7,398 bases of DNA, taken from NCBI GenBank assembly GCA_963831645.1, contig CAWHQZ010000031.1:1-7398 (forward strand), in the 5' to 3' direction. A model generated the notes under the pieces. That model was not told where the DNA came from, searched no databases, and was given only the letters and a program-made list of their open reading frames with translations. Below, one piece after another: positions 1 through 6,353 of this stretch. The translations under genes and the position numbers were made by a program. Each line of letters opens with the position of its first letter. The first letter of the stretch is position 1. Source of the DNA: CAWHQZ01 sp963831645 (GTDB taxonomy: Bacteria > Pseudomonadota > Alphaproteobacteria > Rhizobiales > Aestuariivirgaceae).

Positions 1-2
1 GG

Positions 3-176
3 TGGCGCTCCTCTACGCGGATGCCCGACGGCGCGCCACCGTCTTGCCCGCGCTTTTACGCGATCCCGACCAAGGAGGAACTGATGATCGCGCGGCATAC
101 GCTTTCCGTGCTGTCGCGAGATGCTGCACGGGCATCGGCGAGCGAGAAAGTTGCGCTACGACGCTTTGCTCTATGA
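3..176 (+). CDS. ackA: Acetate kinase, C-terminal fragment
   Basis: Only the last 57 codons lie in the window. The frame contains IPTKEELMIARHT, which closely matches the end of acetate kinases (E. coli has IPTNEELVIAQD near its C-terminus), followed by a 25-residue variable tail and a TGA. Acetate kinase is a cytosolic enzyme that interconverts acetate plus ATP with acetyl phosphate plus ADP. The residues before the motif (positions 3-70) do not resemble the family well, so there is probably another single-base shift there, as in the genes downstream. The stop lies 16 bases before the start of the CoA-transferase alpha subunit on the same strand, so the two are probably co-transcribed. The call rests on one motif plus the acyl-CoA context. 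An unrelated protein with this motif is possible but unlikely. Confidence 0.68.
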   Translation, partial: WRSSTRMPDGAPPSCPRFYAIPTKEELMIARHTLSVLSRDAARASASEKVALRRFAL

Positions 177-192
177 ACGGGGTGTTGAACAC

Positions 193-839
193 ATGAAAAC
201 CATCTCTCTGGAAAGTCTGTAGCCATGATCCCGGATGGCGCAAGCCTCATGATCGGAGGCTTCATGGCAGTCGGGACGCCGGAGCGCGTGGTGGACGAGA
301 TCCTGCGCCAGAACAAGCGCGACCTCACGGTCATCGCCAACGACACGGCAACGCCCGGCAAGGGAATCGGTAAGCTCGTCGCGGCAAAATCGTTGCGCAA
401 GGCCATCGTGAGCCATATCGGCCTCAATCCCGAAACCCAGCGGCAGATGATGGCCGGCGAACTGGAGGTACAGCTCGTGCCGCAAGGCACCTTGATCCAG
501 CGGATCCGCGCCGGGGGATTTGGCTTGGGTGGCATCTTGACGCAAACCGGCATAGGCACGCTGGCGCAAGAAAAAAAGCAGATCGTCCAAGTCGATGGCA
601 AGAGCTTCCTTGTCGAAACCGCGATCCGCGCCGACTTCGCATTGGTGCAGGCATTGGTCGCAGACTACCTTGGCAACCTGGGCTATGCGCTGACCGCACG
701 CAACTTCAATCCGGTGATCGCGATGGCGGCCGACACAGTCATCGTCAGCTCCGACAACATTGTGCCGGTGGGCGTGATTGCACCCGATCAAATCATGACC
801 CCCGCACCGGTGGTCGATTATCTCATCGCAAACCCATGA
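193..839 (+). CDS. atoD: Acetate/acetoacetate CoA-transferase, alpha subunit (AtoD/ScoA type)
   Basis: Subunit A of the class I CoA-transferase that moves CoA between short-chain acids such as acetate, acetoacetate or succinate; it acts as an A/B heteromer in the cytosol. The long open frame starts at 225 and reads IPDGASLMIGGFMAVGTPER, then DLTVIANDTA, SHIGLNPETQRQMM, ELEVQLVPQGTLIQRIRAGG and ARNFNPVIAMAAD, all close to E. coli AtoD along its whole length. Family members carry about ten more N-terminal residues. These are present from ATG 193 (MKTISLES) in a different frame, and a missing base near 214-219 would join them, so 193 is taken as the real start. The end overlaps a possible ATG of the beta subunit (ATGA at 836-839), as expected for translationally coupled partners. 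The substrate cannot be fixed from sequence. Confidence 0.9.
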
Positions 840-842
840 GGG
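838..842 (+). promoter_or_regulatory. Ribosome binding site deciding the beta-subunit start
   Basis: GAGGG lies five bases before ATG 848, inside the end of the alpha-subunit gene. The earlier in-frame ATG at 836 has no Shine-Dalgarno sequence upstream. Starting at 848 also places the catalytic glutamate at residue 46, the same number as in E. coli AtoA, with no gap in between. Confidence 0.6.
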
Positions 843-847
843 CCCCG

Positions 848-1501
848 ATGGAGCCACAAGTCATCATTGCGCGGCGCATCTCTCGGGAGCTAAAGGCCGG
901 CATGCTCGTCAATCTGGGCATCGGAATCCCAACGCTGGTGGCAAATTACATCCCGGAGGGGCTGCACGTCTTCTTCCAATCCGAAAACGGACTGATCGGG
1001 ACCGGCGCTCCACCCCCGGAGGGCATGGCGCATCCCACGCTCACGGATGCAGGCGGCCGACCCGTCAACGCCCTGCCCGGCGCCTGCACGTTCGACAGCG
1101 CGATGTCGTTCGGCCTTATTCGCGGCGGCCATCTCGACCTGACCGTGCTCGGAGGGCTCCAGGTCGACCAGCGCGGATATCTCGCCAACTGGATGATCCC
1201 GAACAAGATGGTGCCCGGCATGGGTGGCGCGATGGATCTCGTCTCTGGCGCGAAGCGAGTCATCGTGGCAATGCAGCACAGCGCGAAGGGCGCCTCGAAG
1301 ATCGTCAGGCAATGCACGCTTCCGATTACAGCCATGCGTGCGGTGGATCTGGTCGTCACCGAACTGGCGGTGATCGGTTTTCCCGACGGGCGGGCAACCT
1401 TGCTCGAGACCGGTCCGGGGCTTCCGTCGCCCAAGTCGTGGCGGTCACGGAGGCCGAGCTCGTGATTCTCGGACCGCGTTCCGGAAACGCCTCACATCTG
1501 A
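848..1501 (+). CDS. atoA: Acetate/acetoacetate CoA-transferase, beta subunit (AtoA/ScoB type)
   Basis: Catalytic partner of the alpha subunit. The motif QSENG carries the glutamate (residue 46 from ATG 848) that forms the enzyme-CoA thioester in this family. Other conserved stretches are VNLGIGIPTLVANY, CTFDSAMSFGLIRGGHLD, VLGGLQVD, NKMVPGMGGAMDLVSGAKR and VTELAVI, again close to E. coli AtoA. The open frame runs to a TGA at 1463, but its last ~15 residues are wrong for the family. One extra G in the run at 1417-1420 restores ASVAQVVAVTEAELVI, and removing one base near 1468-1470 gives PDRVPETPHI and a TGA at 1499-1501, back in the original frame. That ending resembles family C-termini, so the gene probably extends to 1501. 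The next gene starts 15 bases downstream with its own ribosome site, so one operon is likely. Confidence 0.9.
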
Positions 1502-1516
1502 ACAACAGGAGCCTGC

Positions 1517-2300
1517 ATGATCCTTTCCGCACCCAAGCTTCTCGAAGGCAAGCGGGGCCTCATCATCGGGATTGCCAACGATCGTTCAATCGCGTGGGGT
1601 TGCGCCAGAGCTTTCCGCGCGTTCGGCGCTGAATTTGCGATTACCTATCTGAACGAGAAAGGCACAGCCCACACGTGGAGCCGCTGGCACGCGAGGTGGA
1701 GGCGCCCATCTTGATGCCGATCGATGTGCCCGTGCCCGGCCAAATAGAGGCGGTGTTCGAGCGCATTACCAAGGATTGGGGCGGGCTGGATTTCGTCGTG
1801 CACTCAATCGCTTTTTCACCGAAAGAGGCGTTGCAGCGGCCGCGTCGTCGATGTGCCGCGAGACGGCTTTCTTTCCACATGGACGTGTCGTGCTCGTGCT
1901 CCATCCGCATGGCGCATCTCCCCGAGCCGCTTATGAAGAACGGCGGGATACTGTTTACGATGACCTACTACGGCTAGCCAGATGGCTGTGGAGAACTACA
2001 ATATCATGGGAGTGGCGAAGGCGGCGCTGGGAAGCGGCCGTCCGCTATGTGGCGGCGGAACTGGGTCCGAAGGGCATCCGCGTGCACGCGATCTCGCCGG
2101 GGCCGTTGCAGACGCGCGCCGCCTCGGGCATCCCCGAGTTCGATGCGCTGCTCGACAAAGCAAAGACCAAGGCGCCTGCCCGCAGCCTGGTGAACATCGA
2201 CGATGTCGGCGTGGCGACCGCGATCCTCGCCCACGATGCAGCCAAACTCATCACCGGCGGTACGGTTTTTATCGACGGCGGCTACCACATCATGGATTAG
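1517..2300 (+). pseudogene. fabI: Enoyl-[ACP] reductase, FabI type (five frameshifts as read)
   Basis: FabI is an NADH-dependent SDR-fold enzyme that reduces trans-2-enoyl-ACP in fatty-acid elongation. AGGAG (1507-1511) precedes ATG 1517. The first frame has the nucleotide-binding motif GIANDRSIAWG (residues 18-28). The protein continues in other frames: VEPLAREVEAPI, DWGGLDFVVHSIAFSPKEAL, GRVVDVPRDGF, EPLMKNGGILFTMTYYG, VENYNIMGVAKAAL (catalytic Tyr-X6-Lys) and VRYVAAELGPKGIRVHAISP, ending ITGGTVFIDGGYHIMD. Shifts fall near 1660-1672 (base lost), 1836 (gained), 1868-1878 (lost), 1974 (gained; makes a false TAG) and 2031 (G gained). The repaired length of about 261 residues is normal, and all catalytic residues are intact. 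As read it cannot make the enzyme; sequencing error is more likely than decay. Placement beside acetate kinase and CoA-transferase suggests an accessory FabI acting on short acyl chains, but that is inference. Confidence 0.85.
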
Positions 2301-2831
2301 TTACGTATTTGCAGCAGTGTCTCGCCGCGCCCACACGAGGTCCGGCCGATTGATCTCGGCACAACTCGCCCTACTAGCAACGCCACTACGCGCGTCAGGC
2401 CGGCCACCGATTGCCCTTCAGCGTTCGTGATAGTCGTAGCGATATGCCTGATGACCGTAGCCGCGCGGGGCTAGTGGTCGCGCTCATCGCCATCGCGCTT
2501 GCGGCTGCGGGCACCTGAGACTTCCGGAAAGCCTTCTTTCGGTGCTGTGGGCCAGGCGCTGGGTGAAGGGCTCCGGCGCATGCGGCCATTTGCCAGCGAG
2601 CGCACAATCTGCCGGCGTTCACCCCGACGTCGTGCGCCCTGTGTTCGACTTTCGCAACTCCGCAGCAGTCAGGCTAGGGGATACGGCGATCGGTGACCAT
2701 CCAGTTGCGCCACCCGCGCGCCACGGCAGTGAAGAGCGCCTACATGGTTCAGCTTCTCTCAGGCCCAACATCGCTGGCAATGCCTTCACGGCGGCAGCTA
2801 GTTTGCGGCGAGCTACTAGAGGGAAGCGACA
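2301..2831 (+). other. Gap with no recognisable gene
   Basis: I looked in all six frames and found no protein motif, tRNA or rRNA, and no clear terminator after fabI. Open frames on both strands have the low-complexity, arginine/alanine-rich look of out-of-frame translation of GC-rich DNA. The only coding-like item is a 24-codon stretch, 2444-2518 plus, reading MPDDRS and then a hydrophobic run AGLVVALIAIALAAAG. It has no convincing ribosome site and could be a chance hydrophobic ORF or a remnant of a membrane protein. Confidence 0.4.
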
Positions 2832-2963
2832 ATGGAAGGTTTTCCCGCGTCGTATCTCGTCTCTAAGCTTTCGCTTAGCTTCGCCAACCACAAGCGAATC
2901 CCGTGCCGCACGCGCTTGAAGTATGTTTCCCTGACAATCAGAGCCGGACTTGGGAGATGTTGA
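2832..2963 (+). CDS. Possible small protein, 43 aa, unknown
   Basis: AGAGGG (2818-2823) lies eight bases before ATG 2832. The frame runs 43 codons to a TGA five bases before the next gene's start at 2968. It begins MEGFPASYLVSKLSLSFANH and is basic in its second half. No family is recognised. A hairpin, CTAAGC-TTTC-GCTTAG (2863-2878), lies inside the frame, so the segment may instead be the untranslated leader of the downstream gene. With dense frame errors in this window, the length of the ORF proves little. Confidence 0.2.
   Translation: MEGFPASYLVSKLSLSFANHKRIPCRTRLKYVSLTIRAGLGRC
2863..2878. repeat. Perfect 6-bp stem with a TTTC loop
   Basis: CTAAGC and GCTTAG flank a four-base loop TTTC. 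No T-run follows on the plus strand, so this is not a standard intrinsic terminator. It sits about 90 bases upstream of the gene at 2968 and could be a leader structure or a chance palindrome around a HindIII-like core. Confidence 0.4.
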
Positions 2964-2967
2964 GACA

Positions 2968-3424
2968 ATGGATGCTAGTGTGATTTCAGCACTCGCAGCT
3001 CTCGCGGGCGCGGCTACTGGTGGCACAGCGACTTTTCTTCATCGTGGGTCTCACCAAACAGCACCAGGCGCGTGCGCAATGGCTCACCCAGGACAAGATG
3101 CGCCGTGAAAGCCTTTACAAGGAATTTATTGAGCAGGCGTCAAGGTGCTATGGGGATGCTATGCAGCACCACAAACCCAACGTTCTCGAGCTCGTCGGTC
3201 TGTATGCAAAAACGAGCGAGATGCGTGTGGTATCATCGCCTGACGTCCTTGCGGCCGCCGAGGATGTAGTACGACAGCTTATCGACACCTATTCCAATGC
3301 GGACATAGTTCTCACGGACACCGAACTTAAGACGTTACTTCAAGACGGATCGTTCGATTTGCTTCGAACTTTTGGCGAGTTCTGCCGTGCGGAATTCGAT
3401 CATCTCCGTGCACAGCAGTTCTGA
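2968..3424 (+). CDS. Conserved hypothetical membrane-anchored protein (two frameshifts near the N-terminus)
   Basis: The 3' part from about 3050 is one clean frame: LTKQHQARAQWLTQDKMRRE, LYKEFIEQASRCYGDAM, VLELVGLYAKTSEMRVVSS, LAAAEDVVRQLIDTYSNADI, and the C-terminus SFDLLRTFGEFCRAEFDHLR. The N-terminus lies in another frame from ATG 2968 (MDASVISALAALAGAATGG), with GGGAG at 2952-2956 as ribosome site. One extra T in the run 3033-3036 and one base near 3047-3051 join them through SSW. The repaired protein is about 153 residues: a short hydrophobic Ala/Gly-rich membrane segment, then a charged, probably helical cytoplasmic part. I recall a similar unnamed family in Bradyrhizobium and relatives, with no assigned function. 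It stands alone between two gene-poor stretches. Confidence 0.72.
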
Positions 3425-3562
3425 AACTCCTGCAGGTATTTTAGCTAGTGGATCGAATTAGCATTTCGGACCGCCTACAATCGCCGAATCCCCGCAAGGC
3501 GGAATATCAGGGGGAATGGCAACGTCGTGTCGGTACCACTAGTACCCGGAATTACAAATCCG

Positions 3563-3692
3563 TGCTGCGGCCCATCCTTCGAGACGGCGCGCTGCGCGGG
3601 CTCCTCAGGATGAGGTCTATCTTGTTGCAACGAGGAACACCCTCATGCGAGGAGCGCGCGAAGCGCGCCGTCTCGAAGCATGGGCCACGGGC
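3563..3692. repeat. Long imperfect inverted repeat, bradyrhizobial intergenic type
   Basis: The left arm (about 3566-3614) contains CCCATCCTTCGAGACGGCGC and ends CTCCTCAGGATGAGG. The right arm (about 3641-3692) begins CCTCATGCGAGGAGCGCGCG and contains CCGTCTCGAAGCATGGGCC. The reverse complement of the right arm matches the left over about 50 bases with only a few mismatches, and about 26 bases separate the arms. The transcript would fold into a very stable hairpin on either strand. Sequences with this core are, from memory, dispersed many times between genes in Bradyrhizobium and Rhodopseudomonas. It could act as a bidirectional transcription stop or mRNA stabiliser, or be a non-autonomous mobile repeat. 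Small open frames across it are side effects of the repeat. Confidence 0.8.
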
Positions 3693-3940
3693 GAATTACG
3701 CTTCGCCGAAAAAAAAGCAGGTACAAGCTCCCTCTTGAACCAGAGGTTTGATTGTTTCGTCCGGTCGGCAAGCCTGATTGCTCGCGCGTGCACGCAAAGG
3801 GAGAACATTCGCGGCAACATGATTTGCGCTGCCTGAACAGTATCTGGTCTAAGCCGAGAGGCAGGTTGACAGACCGTTAAGCTAATAGCCCTGGTGCCGA
3901 TGGCAGACATATAAGTGGTTTCAGAAAGCGCTCAGCGCCA
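3693..3940 (+). other. Gap with no recognisable gene
   Basis: Apart from the end of the inverted repeat, nothing in these ~250 bases matches a known protein, RNA or mobile-element terminus. Open frames that enter from the repeat have no motif and no ribosome site. Confidence 0.4.
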
Positions 3941-4078
3941 TCAGCAAAGGAATTCGAGATCTCCTGATGCGCGAGCATTGAACGCAAGCTCAATGCAATC
4001 CTGGGCCCGCATTGCGCAGGCGTTCGACGCGGCGGGCTCGCTCAACGCTTCAAGGACGTCCGCAATGAGTAGTTTCAC
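3941..4078 (-). pseudogene. Possible minus-strand gene remnant, 45 aa
   Basis: Reading right to left from GTG at 4078, the frame gives VKLLIADVLEALSEPAASNA followed by an acidic helical-looking stretch with AQDCIELAFNARASGDLEF, then TGA. Residue composition and codon use look like real protein, unlike the surrounding frames. After the stop, a neighbouring frame continues DGAERFLKPL, so a shift may extend it to about 3900. Upstream, an ATG two codons earlier in another frame (ATGAAC) would give MNDVKLL with one base removed. I do not recognise the family. The competing plus-strand frame at 3915-4202 is serine/arginine-rich and looks like the antisense shadow. Confidence 0.3.
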
Positions 4079-4413
4079 ATCAGTTCATTCGCGGCTCTCA
4101 GTCGCGGTATCAAGCACATCGTCTTGGCATTCGAACAGGTTTTTCTATGCCAAAGTTTGGCGCAACCTGACCAAGGAATTCCTGGGCCTGATCCAGACCT
4201 GAATTGCACTACATGCGCGGACCCGACCCACGCTGGCGGAAAAAATATGGTGCCGTATTGCATGACGGCGTGATTTAAGTTAGCGCGGGAGAGCCGTCGC
4301 ACGATACGCGATAGAGCAGTGGTAGATGGCTGTAAAGCAACGAAGCGTCATCCCGGCGCCTCTCGCGGATATGGAGCCAGCGAAATTTCCGTTCACCGAC
4401 ATAAAAGACCCAC
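4079..4413 (+). other. Gap with no confident gene
   Basis: No protein family, tRNA or mobile-element end is visible. One 21-codon frame, 4213-4278 plus, reads MRGPDPRWRKKYGAVLHDGV; it lacks a ribosome site and has a stop shortly upstream in frame, so I do not call it a gene. The stretch probably includes the promoter of the cytochrome gene at 4464, but no -35/-10, sigma-54 or FixK-type element is clear enough to mark. Confidence 0.35.
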
Positions 4414-4438
4414 TCGCGATTTGATGCTGAATTCGCGA
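4414..4438. promoter_or_regulatory. Inverted repeat TCGCGA-N13-TCGCGA upstream of the cytochrome gene
   Basis: Two copies of the self-complementary hexamer TCGCGA lie 13 bases apart, ending 25 bases before the cytochrome ATG. The position suits an operator or a 5'-UTR element. No regulator is known to me for this exact pattern, and such hexamers are common in GC-rich DNA. Confidence 0.3.
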
Positions 4439-4452
4439 TAGGTTCCAACGAT

Positions 4453-4457
4453 GGAGG
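4453..4457 (+). promoter_or_regulatory. Ribosome binding site fixing the cytochrome start
   Basis: GGAGG lies six bases before ATG 4464. It selects the frame that encodes the signal peptide and the haem motif, and rules out the ATG at 4451, whose longer frame has neither. Confidence 0.75.
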
Positions 4458-4463
4458 CATTTG

Positions 4464-4906
4464 ATGGGTCCAAGCAAACGAGTTCGTGTGCGTGTGTGGC
4501 TGTGCCTGGCAGCGCTGCTGGCCATGACTGGATGGAGCGTGAGCGGCGCGCTCGCGGGCCCGGAGGGAAAAGCCGACTATCTAAAGTACTGTGCATCATG
4601 TCATGGCGCGACCGGGTAGGCGGCGGTCCGGAGGCCAAGGTGCTCAAGACCCCGCCCGCTGACCTGACCAGGATCGCGGAACGAAACAACGGCGTTCTTC
4701 CGATAGCGAAAACGTACGCCATGATCGACGGTAGGATGGAGGTGATGCTGCACGGACGCGACATGCCGGTGTGGGGCGAAGTCTTCGAGGAAGCGCTGAA
4801 GTCTCGAATGCCGCGCGATTACATATCAGAGAACCTGCGGAACGCCTATGTTCGCGACCGGATTTCGACGATTATCGAGTTTATCTCGACCTTGCAGGGT
4901 AAGTAG
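4464..4906 (+). CDS. Exported c-type cytochrome (one frameshift after the haem motif)
   Basis: A periplasmic monohaem electron carrier. From ATG 4464, residues 1-31 form a signal peptide: a basic start with KRVRVRV, a hydrophobic core LCLAALLAMTGW, and an ALA cleavage signal near residue 31. CASCH (residues 43-47) is the covalent haem-attachment motif. The frame then meets TAG at 4617; with one base restored near 4614-4620 it continues GGGPEAKVLKTPPADLTRIA, IAKTYAMIDGRMEVMLHG, and DMPVWGEVFEEALKSR, where the Met at about residue 100 is the likely second haem ligand. It ends IIEFISTLQGK. The repaired length of about 147 residues suits a small class I-like cytochrome c. No oxidase or reductase partner is visible in the window. 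A nearby operon partner could be the short ORF at 4957. The c-type call is firm; the redox partner is unknown. Confidence 0.85.
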
Positions 4907-4956
4907 GCACCTCAGTCCGCCGCCGTTTGCCGCCCATCGCCAAAGGAGACACCCGA

Positions 4957-5103
4957 ATGGCAATACGTCCTGAGCGTGGGGTACATCTTCGAAACCAGCG
5001 AATGGTGTTCGCACATCGAAATTCGGGCGTTGCACGCGGCGTGTGCCCGCTACTCGCTTCCATGAGGTTTAGCGAATTTGGCGCGGACCTGCGCGGATCC
5101 TGA
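4957..5103 (+). CDS. Possible small protein, 48 aa, unknown
   Basis: AAGGAG (4943-4948) lies eight bases before ATG 4957, a strong ribosome site, 50 bases after the cytochrome stop. The frame gives MAIRPERGVHL and continues, arginine-rich, to a TGA eight bases before the convergent regulator's stop at 5111. Another frame over the same bases reads EWQYVLSVGYIFETSEW with better protein character but no start of its own, so this may be the 5' end of a frameshifted gene. No family is recognised in either frame. Confidence 0.3.
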   Translation: MAIRPERGVHLRNQRMVFAHRNSGVARGVCPLLASMRFSEFGADLRGS

Positions 5104-5110
5104 TAGCGAA

Positions 5111-5745
5111 TTAGGAGCGTTGCGGTTGGTCTGGTGCGAGCTTAAGCCTATCCGCCATTCGACTGAGCTCGGGAGCGAACGGGCCTTCATCTTTCTCATC
5201 AGGTTGGTGCGATGCACTTTCACGGTGGATTCGGTGATACCGATGTCGTTAGCAGTTTGCTTGTTTAGACGACCGGTCGTTACGCGAACCATGACCTCAC
5301 GCTCGCGGGGGCTGAGTGTTTCGTATCGCTCCCTGAGCCCACTCAGTGCCATGTCATTTCTCGACGGGCACGGTCGCGAGCGAGGCCGACCTGGACGGCT
5401 TCGAGAAGATCCTGATCGCGGAACGGCTTCGTGAGGAACTCTATGGCACCGTCTTTCATCGCTTGAACGGTCATCGCGATGTCGCCATGCGCTGTGATAA
5501 AGATGATCGGCAGTGGCCGGTTCGCCGCAAGCGAGGTCGCGCTGAAGCTCAAGACCGCTTTGCCCTGGCATTCTAATGTCGAGCACGAGGCAAGTCGGGC
5601 CGTCCGGAGGGTCGGCGTTCAAAAAATCGGAGAACAGATGAAAATTGCTGCGTATGCAGGCCGACCGACCGCAACAGACGGCCAACCGAATCGCGAAACT
5701 CGGGGTCGTCATCGATGATCAAGACGCTGGGATTAGCTCAGACAT
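5111..5745 (-). pseudogene. FixJ/NodW-family response regulator, receiver plus LuxR-type DNA-binding domain (about five frameshifts as read)
   Basis: A cytosolic transcription regulator switched by phosphorylation. ATG at 5745, preceded by AGAGG, starts MSELIP. After one C is restored near 5730 it reads SVLIIDDDPEFRDSVGRLL (acidic pocket residues 12-14). Shifts near 5630, 5530, 5350 and 5171 link the rest: SDFLNADPPDGPTCLVLDIR (phospho-acceptor Asp ~56), IIFITAHGDIAMTVQAMKDG (Thr ~84), FLTKPFRDQDLL (Lys ~106), then the helix-turn-helix LSPREREVMVRV, TGRLNKQTANDIGITESTVK, VHRTNLMRKMKARS, ending LAPDQPQRS. The repaired length, about 211 residues, is typical of FixJ. All phosphorylation-site residues are intact. 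It diverges from the receiver gene at 5948, sharing a ~200-base upstream region. Targets cannot be read from sequence; the family often controls oxygen-responsive or nodulation genes. Confidence 0.82.
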
Positions 5746-5947
5746 CCCCGGCCTCTGCGTTGGATGGCCGTCATTTTACTCGGATCGTCGACATGAAAAG
5801 GCGTTCCAGCCTAAACAAATAGCTGAGCGCGTAATATAAACCATGGCTTAGTCCGCCGGCATTGTCTTTGTCGCCCACCTTCGCCGACATATGTCTAGAT
5901 GCAGGCGCCAGACATGACCGCGCCGGTATCGTGAGGCCAAGCAAGTT
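5746..5947. promoter_or_regulatory. Shared divergent upstream region of the two response regulators
   Basis: These 202 bases separate the minus-strand FixJ-like gene from the plus-strand receiver gene and must hold the promoters of both. The part around 5815-5845 is AT-richer than its surroundings (TAATATAAACC). I see no confident -35/-10 pair, sigma-54 site or FixK-type box. The one clear structure is the palindrome at 5886-5895. Confidence 0.5.
5886..5895. promoter_or_regulatory. Perfect palindrome GACATATGTC, possible operator
   Basis: A ten-base perfect palindrome 52 bases before the GTG of the receiver gene. A related half-site AGACATG follows at about 5910-5916. Such symmetry in a divergent regulator promoter is what a dimeric DNA-binding protein would use, but it is a single short instance and chance is possible. 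Confidence 0.35.
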
Positions 5948-6353
5948 GTGAGAGCCGTGACGCCGAAACGTACATTGATTTCGGTTGTCGAGGATGACCA
6001 GCCCTTTCGCGAATCCATGAGAAAGCTCATGACGTCGCTGGGGTACACCGTCGAAGCGTTCCCCTCGGCGGCCGATTTCCTGGCATCGCCTCTCATCACC
6101 TCAACCGCGTGCTTGGTCACCGACATTCAGATGCCTGGGATGACGGGGGTCGAGCTCCACAGACATCTCGTCGATGCGGGGGTCGCGATTCCGACGATCT
6201 CTCGTTACCGCATACCCGGATGAGGTCGTCCGGAGACGCGCCCTAAAGGATGGAGTCGTTTGTTATCTCTGCAAGCCGGTGGATGACGACCACCTCGATC
6301 GGTGCCTTCGTTCGGCTCTCGAATCCGGAAAGCCGCATCACGAGAATTCATGA
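5948..6353 (+). CDS. Single-domain response regulator (one frameshift)
   Basis: A stand-alone receiver domain of about 134 residues with no output domain, as in CheY or Spo0F-like relay proteins, although its sequence is FixJ-like. It starts at GTG 5948 (alternative GTG 5957) after a weak GAGG near 5931-5934. Visible parts: LISVVEDDQPFRESMRKLM (acidic residues 15-17), LVTDIQMPGMTGVELHRHL (phospho-acceptor Asp ~59), and after removal of one T near 6200, LVTAYPDEVVRRRALKDG (Thr ~87) and VCYLCKPVDDDHLDRCL (Lys ~109), ending SGKPHHENS. As read, the frame ends early at 6223. The stop at 6351-6353 overlaps that of the convergent histidine kinase. Likely role: a phosphoryl acceptor or modulator for the adjacent kinase (inference). 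Confidence 0.85.
6348..6353. other. Shared stop hexamer TCATGA
   Basis: The palindrome TCATGA supplies TGA to the receiver gene on the plus strand (6351-6353) and TGA to the histidine kinase on the minus strand (6350-6348). There is thus no intergenic space or terminator between the two convergent genes, so their transcripts must overlap at the 3' ends. Confidence 0.8.

Noticed and set aside
836..838. ATG 836 as the start of the CoA-transferase beta subunit
   Set aside because: It overlaps the alpha stop neatly but has no ribosome site; ATG 848 has GAGGG and matches the E. coli AtoA numbering.
1685..1700. TGGCAC as a sigma-54 promoter element
   Set aside because: It lies inside fabI coding sequence and no TTGC-type -12 element follows at the right distance.
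3563..3692. Inverted repeat as the ends of an insertion sequence
   Set aside because: There is no transposase between or beside the arms and the loop is only about 26 bases.
3448..3910. Several 60-100 codon frames across the inverted repeat on both strands
   Set aside because: They arise from the GC-rich repeat arms, lack ribosome sites and show no protein motif.
4419..4434. TTGAT followed by GCTGAATTC as an FNR/FixK-type box before the cytochrome gene
   Set aside because: Only the left half-site fits; the right half should resemble ATCAA and reads AATTC.
4451..4906. A single 151-residue frame starting at ATG 4451 as the cytochrome protein
   Set aside because: Its first ~55 residues lack a signal peptide and the haem motif; both are in the frame starting at ATG 4464, which has a good ribosome site.
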